This document shows positions 26,465-33,411 of a DNA stretch of 64,000 nt, piece by piece. How positions within the stretch are numbered: the stretch's first letter is position 1; every line of letters begins with the position of its first letter. The stretch is from assembly GCA_026392255.1 (NCBI GenBank), contig JAPLCJ010000017.1, forward strand, positions 62,001-126,000, in the 5' to 3' direction. The DNA is from Solirubrobacterales bacterium. GTDB taxonomy: Bacteria > Actinomycetota > Thermoleophilia > Solirubrobacterales > Solirubrobacteraceae. Below the pieces are notes generated by a model, which was given only the letters and a program-made list of their open reading frames with translations, searched no databases and was not told where the DNA came from. A program made the translations under genes and the position numbers.

Positions 26465-27628
26465 CTAAGCCATTGGCAGCGACATACCGGAGGCCTTTGG
26501 TGGCTCCGGTGGCGCTGCGGGTACATCGTCAAGCATTGGCAGTGGTGCGATAGGTGCGATGGCAATTAGTCCACGCGCGATCTGCCTGATTGCTTGACTG
26601 GCAGGATCATCCGGGTTGGCAAGCACCAGTGGGGTGCCGGCATCGGAGTTCTCACGCAGCGGCATGGTCAGTGGGACGCGGCCAAGCAGTGGGACATCAA
26701 GCTCGTCTGAGAGCAGGCGTCCGCCTCCCTCGCCGAAGATCTCATACCGCTCACCGTCAGGGGTGACAAAGCCGGACATGTTCTCGATCACGCCTACGAT
26801 TTCTAGGTTGAACTTCTCTGCCATGTCAGCCGAGCGCCGGGCGACCTTCTGCGCAACAGACTGCGGCGTTGTGACCAGAACAAACTGAGAGTCCGGGAGC
26901 AGCTGACCCAAGGTCATTGACACATCGCCCGTTCCTGGTGGGAGGTCAACGAGCAGGTCGTCAAGCTCGCCCCAAGCGACATCTTCAAGGAACTGGGTGA
27001 GGGCCTTGTGGAGCATGGGTCCGCGCCAGACGACCGCGGCATCCTCCTCGAGGAAGAACCCAATCGACATGACCTTCACATCGTGAGCCTCGTGCGGCAG
27101 GATCTTACGCTGGCCGTTGACATCTGGACGGGAAGACCCGAGGCCGAACATGCGGGGCTGTGAGTAGCCCCAGACGTCAGCGTCAAGCACTCCGACACGG
27201 CGGCCCTCTGAAGCGAGTGCGGCTGCGAGGTTGGCGGTCAGCGTGCTCTTGCCTACACCACCCTTGCCTGAGGCAATGCAGATGACGCGACCGACTTGGG
27301 CCAGTGCGCCCTCGGGGAGGCCTGAGCGGCCGAGCTTCTTCTGCAGGCCGGCCTTTTCTTGGTCGGAAAGAACGTCAAAGGAGATGTTGACCGCTGTAAT
27401 CCCTGGCAGTGCGCCGACGTGCTCGCGGACGGTGTTCTCAAAGTGACCGCGAATTGGGCAGCCCGGAGTAGTGAGGGAAACGGTTACGTCCACGACGCCA
27501 TTGGGGTGCACGAGCGCCTCGCGGACCATGCCTAGCTCGACGATGTCCTTGCGCAGCTCCGGGTCAATGACCTTGGAGAGGGCTTCGGTTACCTGCTCAT
27601 CTGTGGGAAGTGATGTGTTTTCGGTCAT
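26465..27628 (-). CDS. mrp: Mrp/ApbC-type P-loop ATPase with N-terminal DUF59 domain
   Basis: A 387-residue protein for Fe-S cluster carriage or assembly. Residues 1-90 are a MIP18/DUF59 domain with its conserved cysteine in LTTPGCPIRGHFENTV. The ATPase begins near 115 with the deviant Walker A SGKGGVGKSTLTANLAAALA, followed by GVLDADVWGYSQPRMFGL and LLVDLPPGTGDVSMTL. The CxxC pair that bridges a cluster in many homologues is absent: the equivalent stretch reads ENMSGFVTPDGERYEIFGEGGG. Other actinobacterial Mrp proteins I recall also lack it. A short C-terminal proline-rich tail follows. The adjacent convergent ferredoxin fits an Fe-S theme. Confidence 0.9.
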   Translation of the reverse strand: MTENTSLPTDEQVTEALSKVIDPELRKDIVELGMVREALVHPNGVVDVTVSLTTPGCPIRGHFENTVREHVGALPGITAVNISFDVLSDQEKAGLQKKLGRSGLPEGALAQVGRVICIASGKGGVGKSTLTANLAAALASEGRRVGVLDADVWGYSQPRMFGLGSSRPDVNGQRKILPHEAHDVKVMSIGFFLEEDAAVVWRGPMLHKALTQFLEDVAWGELDDLLVDLPPGTGDVSMTLGQLLPDSQFVLVTTPQSVAQKVARRSADMAEKFNLEIVGVIENMSGFVTPDGERYEIFGEGGGRLLSDELDVPLLGRVPLTMPLRENSDAGTPLVLANPDDPASQAIRQIARGLIAIAPIAPLPMLDDVPAAPPEPPKASGMSLPMA

Positions 27629-27656
27629 GGCTTGTAGGTGAAGTGTGGCAGAAAGA

Positions 27657-27693
27657 GAATCGACGGCCGGCTCGAAAGCCAGACCGCCGATTC
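27657..27693 (-). terminator. Hairpin between the histone-like gene and mrp
   Basis: GAATCGACGG pairs with CCGCCGATTC (one mismatch) and an inner GGCT-CGAA-AGCC stem fills much of the loop. On the minus strand it is followed by TCTTTCTG. It may end the histone-like transcript before mrp begins at 27628. Confidence 0.45.
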
Positions 27694-27712
27694 AGGGGAG
27701 GAGAGATACTGC

Positions 27713-27745
27713 TACTCGCCAGCGGAGATATGAGGCTGGCGAATA
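27713..27745. terminator. Second hairpin downstream of the histone-like gene
   Basis: TACTCGCCAGC and GCTGGCGAATA form an 11-base stem with one mismatch and an 11-base loop. No T-run follows on either strand. It stands 55 bases after the histone-like stop, in tandem with the hairpin at 27657-27693. Confidence 0.4.
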
Positions 27746-27799
27746 CTTGAGTCGGGGTCGATGCTCTCCGGCACCGTCCGACTTTGCAATTGGTTGCCG

Positions 27800-28381
27800 T
27801 TAGGCAGAGAGCCTCTCGCTTGCGCGACGGACGGCTTCCGTGCCAGCATTGACGCCGGTCTGGACTGCCTGCTCTACCTGACTCTGCAGAAACCCAGTGG
27901 AGTTCGCAAGGTCAATCTGTGTGATTGCTTCGCGGACTGACTCGATACGGGCTGCTGCCTGCTTGGCTTCACGCTCGACGCGGGTGCGCTCCGTGCGTAC
28001 GCGCTTCTCAGCGGTGCGACGGCGAGCCTTCAGCTCACGCTCAACGCGAGTGCGTGTCTTCTTGACACGGCGCTCTGCCTGCTTACGGACCTTTTCACCA
28101 CGGCGCTCGAAACGCTTGAGCTGCTTCTCAGCGGCTTCTGCTGTTCCGTAACGAGCTTGGAGGTCCTCAACTGTTCCGGCGACTGCGTCGCGAGCCTCAA
28201 GGGCTGCGCCGACTGGCACGACTACTGCGCGCTCTGCGGCTTCACGGACGCGCTCGACGCGGGTCAGAGGGGTTGGGGCTGCTGCCTTAGGCTTTGCCTT
28301 GGCTCGGGTTGAAGTCTTTCGCTTTGCTGCCGTTGTCTTGGCTGCGGTTGCGCGCTTCTTTGTGGGGGTTGTTGTGGCCAT
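27800..28381 (-). CDS. Lysine-rich histone H1/phasin/HbhA-like coiled-coil protein
   Basis: A 193-residue, very basic protein. Residues 1-40 are a Lys/Ala/Thr/Pro tail (MATTTPTKKRATAAKTTAAK) like bacterial histone H1-type tails. About 42-75 (RVREAAERAVVVPVGAALEA) resembles phasin or heparin-binding hemagglutinin cores. About 80-165 is a long charged coiled coil rich in Arg, Lys and Glu with repeats of TRVERE and KRVR. A role in nucleoid binding, granule coating or surface adhesion is possible; the tail at the N-terminus, not the C-terminus, differs from HbhA. The ATG is chosen by AAGGAG seven bases upstream. Its promoter carries a LexA-type box (28445-28458), which favours a DNA-related role. 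Confidence 0.65.
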   Translation of the reverse strand: MATTTPTKKRATAAKTTAAKRKTSTRAKAKPKAAAPTPLTRVERVREAAERAVVVPVGAALEARDAVAGTVEDLQARYGTAEAAEKQLKRFERRGEKVRKQAERRVKKTRTRVERELKARRRTAEKRVRTERTRVEREAKQAAARIESVREAITQIDLANSTGFLQSQVEQAVQTGVNAGTEAVRRASERLSA

Positions 28382-28407
28382 CACGCTGCTCCTTGTCTGT
28401 AGAACTG

Positions 28408-28436
28408 ATCTTATTAGTTCTAATGTTGTTCCTCAA
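28408..28436 (-). promoter_or_regulatory. Promoter of the histone-like gene
   Basis: On the minus strand TTGAGG (28436-28431) and TAAGAT (28413-28408) are 17 bases apart. The -10 lies in an inverted repeat AGAACTGAT-CTT-ATTAGTTCT (28401-28421, one mismatch), which could be a second operator. The leader ends with AAGGAG. Confidence 0.55.
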
Positions 28437-28444
28437 GATAGCAC

Positions 28445-28458
28445 CGAACGGGCGTTCG
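28445..28458. promoter_or_regulatory. LexA-type SOS box
   Basis: CGAACGGGCGTTCG is a perfect CGAAC-N4-GTTCG palindrome, the core of the LexA operator in Gram-positive bacteria and actinobacteria. It lies nine bases upstream of the -35 of the histone-like gene, in a 145-base gap insulated from the upstream gene by hairpins. LexA binding here would put the gene under DNA-damage control. The assignment is by motif only. Confidence 0.6.
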
Positions 28459-28475
28459 TACGAGCAAAACAAGGT

Positions 28476-28519
28476 TGTGTGACTAGATTCACACAGAGCG
28501 GGGTTGGCGGTCACCCCGC
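28476..28519 (-). terminator. Two hairpins ending the inositol-phosphatase transcript
   Basis: GCGGGGT/ACCCCGC (28498-28519, seven pairs, eight-base loop) is followed on the minus strand by TGTGTGA/TCACACA (28476-28495, seven pairs, six-base loop) and then ACCTTGTTTTG. The second hairpin with its T-rich tail looks like an intrinsic terminator. Confidence 0.55.
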
Positions 28520-28526
28520 CAGTCGA

Positions 28527-29381
28527 TCAACCCTTGACAGCCCTCGCGGCCACAGAGATCGCGATGTCTAACGACTGCTGGTCACGCCCTGCGGCAATGG
28601 GCGCATGACCGATCAGGTCCAGAGGAGCCGCAAGAGGTGCGTCAAGGCCGGGGAAGCAAACCAACCCACCGGCCTCTCTAACTACAAGCTGGGCGGCGGC
28701 GGCATCAACTGCCCTGCAATCCCGCAGCGAGACCATCGCGTCGTAACGCGTGGCTGCGACCTGGCAGAGGGTTACGGCAATGGCACCCAAAGCCCTCAGC
28801 CGGTAAGCGGCGTTAAGCAACTCGTCCCCAGCGCCAACAACCCAGCGGGGGTCTGCGGACTCAATGCCGAGGATCTCAACCTTGCCGTCCTCCCTAATTC
28901 GGGCCGGCAGCGAGGGGTCAAGCGGAAGACCGTTAAGCGTGGCTCCCTGCCCACTGACAGCGACCCATTCCTCCCCAGCATGGAAGTCATGGACAAAACC
29001 GAACACAACATCCTTCACCGTCCAACCGGTTGCCACCGCGACGGACAGGGCGCACGGACCGCCCACGCGCTTGGCGTTAAGCGAGCCATCAATTGGATCA
29101 ACCAGCACTGCGATATCGCGGGAGCCAAAGTCCACCTCGCCACGCTCCTCGCCAATGGCAGTGAACGCAAGGCCGTCCGCACTCAACTTCGTCAGCTCCG
29201 CGAAAACAGCGTCCTCCGCGAGCTCGTCGATCACAAGCGTCCTGTCGCCTCCCTCACCAAGTCCAACGACAACAGCACGGTCCACAGTGGTCGCATGGTC
29301 TGCGAGTACCTCGTCAATCCCGCTGACCATCCGTCGACACGCGTCGAGCCAAGGGGCTGAATCGAAGTGACTTGAGCTCAT
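28527..29381 (-). CDS. Inositol monophosphatase family phosphatase
   Basis: A 284-residue Mg2+-dependent phosphatase. Metal ligands are in IGEERG (E78/E79) and DPIDGS (D95, D98), and the later stretch RDCRAVDAAAAQLVVREAGG corresponds to the C-terminal metal Asp region. Family members act on inositol phosphate, histidinol phosphate, fructose-1,6-bisphosphate or PAP, and the sequence does not choose. The usual second motif WDxAAG is altered to AVDAAAA, which makes a non-inositol substrate plausible. The ATG at 29381 is only 21 bases from the divergent GTG of the helicase-nuclease gene. Confidence 0.8.
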   Translation of the reverse strand: MSSSHFDSAPWLDACRRMVSGIDEVLADHATTVDRAVVVGLGEGGDRTLVIDELAEDAVFAELTKLSADGLAFTAIGEERGEVDFGSRDIAVLVDPIDGSLNAKRVGGPCALSVAVATGWTVKDVVFGFVHDFHAGEEWVAVSGQGATLNGLPLDPSLPARIREDGKVEILGIESADPRWVVGAGDELLNAAYRLRALGAIAVTLCQVAATRYDAMVSLRDCRAVDAAAAQLVVREAGGLVCFPGLDAPLAAPLDLIGHAPIAAGRDQQSLDIAISVAARAVKG

Positions 29382-29389
29382 TCAATCCC

Positions 29390-29395
29390 TATCCT
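29390..29395 (+). promoter_or_regulatory. Putative -10 box TATCCT, leaderless start
   Basis: TATCCT is followed by seven bases and the GTG at 29403. GTGACT 17 bases upstream (29367-29372) may be the -35 and lies in the start of the divergent phosphatase gene. The 21-base divergent gap leaves no room for a conventional leader. Confidence 0.5.
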
Positions 29396-29402
29396 GCCAG
29401 AG

Positions 29403-32400
29403 GTGGAGCAAACTGCCGCAGAACCAGACGATCTCCAAACCAGCGCGATTGAGTTCCGCGGTCCGCGCCTGATCGTCACAGGGGCCGCTGGAACAGGCCG
29501 CACGACAGTTCTGATCGAGCGCTTTGCCTCGCTGGTTACCTCCGGGACCGCGCCTGAGCGCGTGTTGATCATCACCCGCACTGATGAACAAGCTGACTTG
29601 CTGCGCCCAAGGCTGGAGGAGAAGCTCGCACTCCCATGGGAGGAGCTTGCCGTCCATGGAACTGTTGGTTTGGCGATGCGCCTGCTTGGTCAGGCCGGAC
29701 TGGAAGTTGGTCTAGACCCCCACGTCTCAGTAGTTAGCGCCGCAGACCGCCTTGCTCTCCTTGGGGACTCCCTCGACCGACTCACCCTTGAAGCCCACGA
29801 CCTTGGCCGCGACCCAATGGTCCTACTTGGATCCCTGATTGAACGGATTGACCGGCTTGAAGAGGAGTCAATCGGCGCAGACGCATTCACGGCTTGGGCT
29901 GAGGCACTGCCAACTGGGACAGACGCAGAGCGGGCAACCGCAGACCGTGAACGCGAGTTCGCTGGCGTCTGGCAGGCCCATGAGCGAATCCTCGCCGACC
30001 GGGGCGCGCGCTCGGGGCCAGGCATTGTGCGGGACACGGTCGCGCTCCTAGAGCGCAACCCGCTCGTGCGCGAACGCTTCAGTGAGCGCTTCACCCATGT
30101 GATCGCAGACGGTGTTGAAGATTTCGACCATGCCCACTGGCGGCTAGTTGAACTGCTTGGCCTTGACCACGGCAGTCTGACCGTCATCAGCAACCCAGCC
30201 GAGGGCGTTCGCCGCTTGCGGGCAGCGCTGACAACACACGTTGATCAGTTGATGACACTTGACCCCACTCCAGAGCTGATCGAGCTGACCACCTGCCACC
30301 GCACCGGTGGCGAGATCGAGTTCTGGCGCGCGGCAACCGAGCGTGCGCAGGCGCAGGCCGTCGCCGCCGATATAGAGCGCCTCGTCCTAAAAGAAGGCGT
30401 CCCCCCAAGTCGGATTGCTGTTGTTGTCGACTCCGCCTCACGCGAGGCCCCTGCCATCGAAGTGGCGCTAGAGGAGCGTGGCATGCCAAACCGCGTCAAC
30501 TCCGGTCAGGCGTTCTTCCAGAGGGCGGAGATCCGCGACCTACTCGCTTGGCTGCGGCTGCTGGTTGACCCAGCAGACGGCGCTGCCGTGGCCCGCGCCC
30601 TAGCCCGCGCACCCATCGGCCTTTCCTCAGCCGATATTGCCCGGGCGTCCACCATCGCGCGCAAACGCAAGATCGACCTTGTCCACGGCGTCGCTGCCGC
30701 AACCGAATCGCCTCAGGTTCCACCTGAGGCGCGCGATCGTCTGCATGCCTTCCTCCGGCTACATCGTCTTGCAAGTCAGGCAATTGATGCCCTCCGTCCA
30801 GACCTCTTCGTTCATCGCCTGATCGAACGGCTAGGCCTGCGCGCATCGCTGGTCTATGCAGCGTCACCACAGGCGGCCGAACGGCTTCGTGCTCTTGCTG
30901 TCTTTGGAGAGATTGCTGCTGCCCATGTCCGCCGGGACCCTCAAGCAACCGCCCGCGACTTTGCCAGGCACATCACCTCAATCGCACGGTCCGGGTTCAA
31001 CGACTTAGGCGTGCCTCTGCCCGGAGGGGATTACCCGGCCGTGGAAATCATCGGTGCCGAGTCCCTACGTGACCGCGAATGGGACCACGTCTATGTCATT
31101 GGGCTGCACGCAGGCAACCGGCCTGGTGCCACTCGTCAACCGGCAGAGCCACTGCCAGAGTCAATCCTCCCGGAGCCGCTGCCAGCTGACGACGCCGCCA
31201 ACGCTGCGCTCGTGACGCGCAACCTGCTGGGCACTGCCATCAGCCGTGCTACCACCCGAGTAGTCCTGTCCCACGCTAGGACCGGTACCCGCGGTGACGC
31301 ACTCCACCCGTCCCAATACGTTGAGGAGATCCGGGTTGGCGTAGGCGGTGAATGGGAGGAGCGGGAGACTGAGCTCTTCGCCCCTGGGGAATCCCTCCAA
31401 GCCACTTACCGAATCCTGAAAGACGAGCTGCTCGAAGTAGTCGAGACAACGGGCAGTCAGATGCTCGAACTCCGCCTTGACACCGGGGACGAAGTCGACA
31501 AGGCGGTTGTCCGCTTCCTTGAACTTCTGAAGCTCGCCGCCCTGTCAGGCAAACCGGATGGGCAAGCGGCAGCGGAGTCTCTCGCGGCTGTAAACGACCG
31601 CCTCCGCTCGGTAGCCACAGAGAGTCAGCAAAAGGCGCTCGCCGACTCCGCGCTTGATTCGTGGATCACAGATTCAGAGAACGACGACAGAGACCGTGAC
31701 AAGGTCCTCGCGGCCCGCAGCGAGCCGTCGCTGGAGGCATTCCTGCCTCGCAGAGGGGACGGGGTTGTCCTCTCCGCAGGTGACCTTGAGACCTACAAGA
31801 CCTGTCCTCTGCGCTACAAGTTCTCCCGGGTCATGCGCGTACCCCAAGACCCAACAACAGCTCAGCGCTTTGGCATTGTCATGCACCAAGTTCTGGAACG
31901 CTGGCATCGCGGGGACGGCGGCGGGCAAGCAGAGTTGCTCGACCTGCTCGACCGCAGCTGGCGCCGGTCGGGTCTTGGAGAGGGAGAGCGCGAAAAGCAA
32001 TTGCGTGTGAAGGCTCGTGATGCGCTGATTCGCTACCACTCGCGTGACGGTGAGCGCGACGCGGAAGCCGTCTGGCTTGAGCGGTCCTTCTCCTTCCGAG
32101 TTGGCCCACACCTGGTCCGCGGCAGAGTTGACCGCGTTGATAAGCGCGGTGACGGCGAGTTTGAGCTGATCGACTACAAAACCTCATTCCCCAAAACCGT
32201 TGAGGAACTGCGCGACGACATTCAGCTGACGATCTACGCGATCGGCGCAAGTGACGCCTGGGAGCTTGAGGCCGTCAAGCGGTCCTACTGGTACGTACTT
32301 GACGACGACCGCGTTGAGGTGCCTGGGGAGGTAAACCGCGAGGAGATGGAGTCCACCGTGCACGAGGTTGCCGAGGGCATCATGAGCCAAGGGTTTGAAC

Positions 32401-32468
32401 CCTCTCCCTCTTACAGCGCCTGCTCCACGTGCGACTGGCGGCTGGCCTGCCCAGCCGCCGAACGCTGA
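29403..32468 (+). CDS. UvrD-like protein with degenerate motor and RecB-type Fe-S nuclease
   Basis: A 1021-residue protein laid out like AddB or AdnA: UvrD-type region (about 15-650) then PD-(D/E)XK nuclease (about 785-1021). The motor motifs are damaged: Walker A reads GAAGTGRTT with R33 in place of Lys, motif II reads ADGVEDFD (236-242) in place of DExQD, and motif III (VISNPAEGVRRLRAA) lacks GDxxQ. The nuclease looks intact: GRVDRVDK, then LIDYKT with D924 and K926, plus a cysteine set C801, C1007, C1010 and C1016 expected to hold a [4Fe-4S] cluster. I infer a nuclease or scaffold subunit of a recombination complex whose motor partner lies elsewhere. GTG 29403 appears leaderless. Confidence 0.82.
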   Translation: MEQTAAEPDDLQTSAIEFRGPRLIVTGAAGTGRTTVLIERFASLVTSGTAPERVLIITRTDEQADLLRPRLEEKLALPWEELAVHGTVGLAMRLLGQAGLEVGLDPHVSVVSAADRLALLGDSLDRLTLEAHDLGRDPMVLLGSLIERIDRLEEESIGADAFTAWAEALPTGTDAERATADREREFAGVWQAHERILADRGARSGPGIVRDTVALLERNPLVRERFSERFTHVIADGVEDFDHAHWRLVELLGLDHGSLTVISNPAEGVRRLRAALTTHVDQLMTLDPTPELIELTTCHRTGGEIEFWRAATERAQAQAVAADIERLVLKEGVPPSRIAVVVDSASREAPAIEVALEERGMPNRVNSGQAFFQRAEIRDLLAWLRLLVDPADGAAVARALARAPIGLSSADIARASTIARKRKIDLVHGVAAATESPQVPPEARDRLHAFLRLHRLASQAIDALRPDLFVHRLIERLGLRASLVYAASPQAAERLRALAVFGEIAAAHVRRDPQATARDFARHITSIARSGFNDLGVPLPGGDYPAVEIIGAESLRDREWDHVYVIGLHAGNRPGATRQPAEPLPESILPEPLPADDAANAALVTRNLLGTAISRATTRVVLSHARTGTRGDALHPSQYVEEIRVGVGGEWEERETELFAPGESLQATYRILKDELLEVVETTGSQMLELRLDTGDEVDKAVVRFLELLKLAALSGKPDGQAAAESLAAVNDRLRSVATESQQKALADSALDSWITDSENDDRDRDKVLAARSEPSLEAFLPRRGDGVVLSAGDLETYKTCPLRYKFSRVMRVPQDPTTAQRFGIVMHQVLERWHRGDGGGQAELLDLLDRSWRRSGLGEGEREKQLRVKARDALIRYHSRDGERDAEAVWLERSFSFRVGPHLVRGRVDRVDKRGDGEFELIDYKTSFPKTVEELRDDIQLTIYAIGASDAWELEAVKRSYWYVLDDDRVEVPGEVNREEMESTVHEVAEGIMSQGFEPSPSYSACSTCDWRLACPAAER

Positions 32469-33347
32469 TCAGTCTTTGTCGTCGCTGACGTCGCGCTGCC
32501 GCAGGAAGCGCTGAACGTCGCGCTCAATTGAGTCACCGGAGGGAATGTCCTCGGTCTCCTCAGGTTCCTCCTCCGCGGCTGCCTCTTCCAACTGCTCGAC
32601 AAAGCCCCGCAAGTCGGAATCATGTTGCACGGCCTGCTCGACTTGCCGATCATGCTCAACAGCATCAGCCTCAAGTTCCTCAGCGTCAACAATCACGCCG
32701 GTAAGGGACTCCAGGCGCCGGACAAGCGCCAAAGCGGCCTTAGGGTTGGGCATGGCCGCGATGTAGTGTGGAACCGCAGCCCAGAGCCCCACAGCTGGAA
32801 CACCCGCCTTAGCGAAGGCGTGGTGCAGCGCGGAGGTAACTCCGGAGGGACCCTCGTAGTTGGATGGCACTAGGCCAAGTCGCTCAGAGAGCGCCGGGTC
32901 TGATGCTGTGCCGGCAATCGGAACCGGCCGGGTGTGCGGAAGATCGGCTAGGAAGGCGCCAAGCGTTACGACCATCGAGCACTCAAGTGACTCGGCAAGA
33001 TCAACCAGAACGTCACAGTAAGCCCTCCATGAAAGAGCGGGCTCCGGGCCCGACACAATGATCAGGTCACGGGGTGCACGAGGGGCAAACACCGCTGTCA
33101 GAGTGGTCGCAGGCCAGGTTAGGTCGAGTACCTCACCGTCAACGACACGGATGATCGGCCGGGTTTCGCGAAGGTCCAAAAATGACTCGAGTTCGATACG
33201 AGCGAAGTCATTACCGCCAAAGCTGCTGACCAGTGCGGCGACGGCGAGGCTGGCCGCGTCACCAGCGTCATTCCAACCATCAAACGCACACACCATTGCC
33301 GGCGCTCGTAATCCACTTGGGCGGTGATCCCACGTTACGGAGTCCAT
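32469..33347 (-). CDS. PAC2 family protein (proteasome assembly chaperone-like)
   Basis: A 292-residue protein with the PAC2-type N-terminus RAPAMVCAFDGWNDAGDAA and SSFGGNDFARIELESF, and a conserved middle VTLGAFLADLPHTRPVPI and SNYEGPSGVTSALHHAFA. Archaeal and eukaryotic relatives help 20S proteasome assembly; actinobacterial members are common and mostly uncharacterised. The C-terminal 60 residues are strongly acidic (EEAAAEEEPEETEDIPSGD), probably disordered. The ATG at 33347 follows GAGGGG closely. The stop abuts the helicase-nuclease stop with no gap. No proteasome gene is in the window. Confidence 0.82.
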   Translation of the reverse strand: MDSVTWDHRPSGLRAPAMVCAFDGWNDAGDAASLAVAALVSSFGGNDFARIELESFLDLRETRPIIRVVDGEVLDLTWPATTLTAVFAPRAPRDLIIVSGPEPALSWRAYCDVLVDLAESLECSMVVTLGAFLADLPHTRPVPIAGTASDPALSERLGLVPSNYEGPSGVTSALHHAFAKAGVPAVGLWAAVPHYIAAMPNPKAALALVRRLESLTGVIVDAEELEADAVEHDRQVEQAVQHDSDLRGFVEQLEEAAAEEEPEETEDIPSGDSIERDVQRFLRQRDVSDDKD

Positions 33348-33411
33348 ACCCCTCACCGTAACCGATGCCGATGCTGATACGGCTCACCCGGTTAGCGCAG
33401 CGAGCCTCGAG

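Noticed and set aside
26465-27628. Loss of the CxxC cluster-bridging motif in Mrp as a novel feature
   Set aside because: Other actinobacterial Mrp homologues I recall also lack it, so it is not unusual enough to report as a finding.
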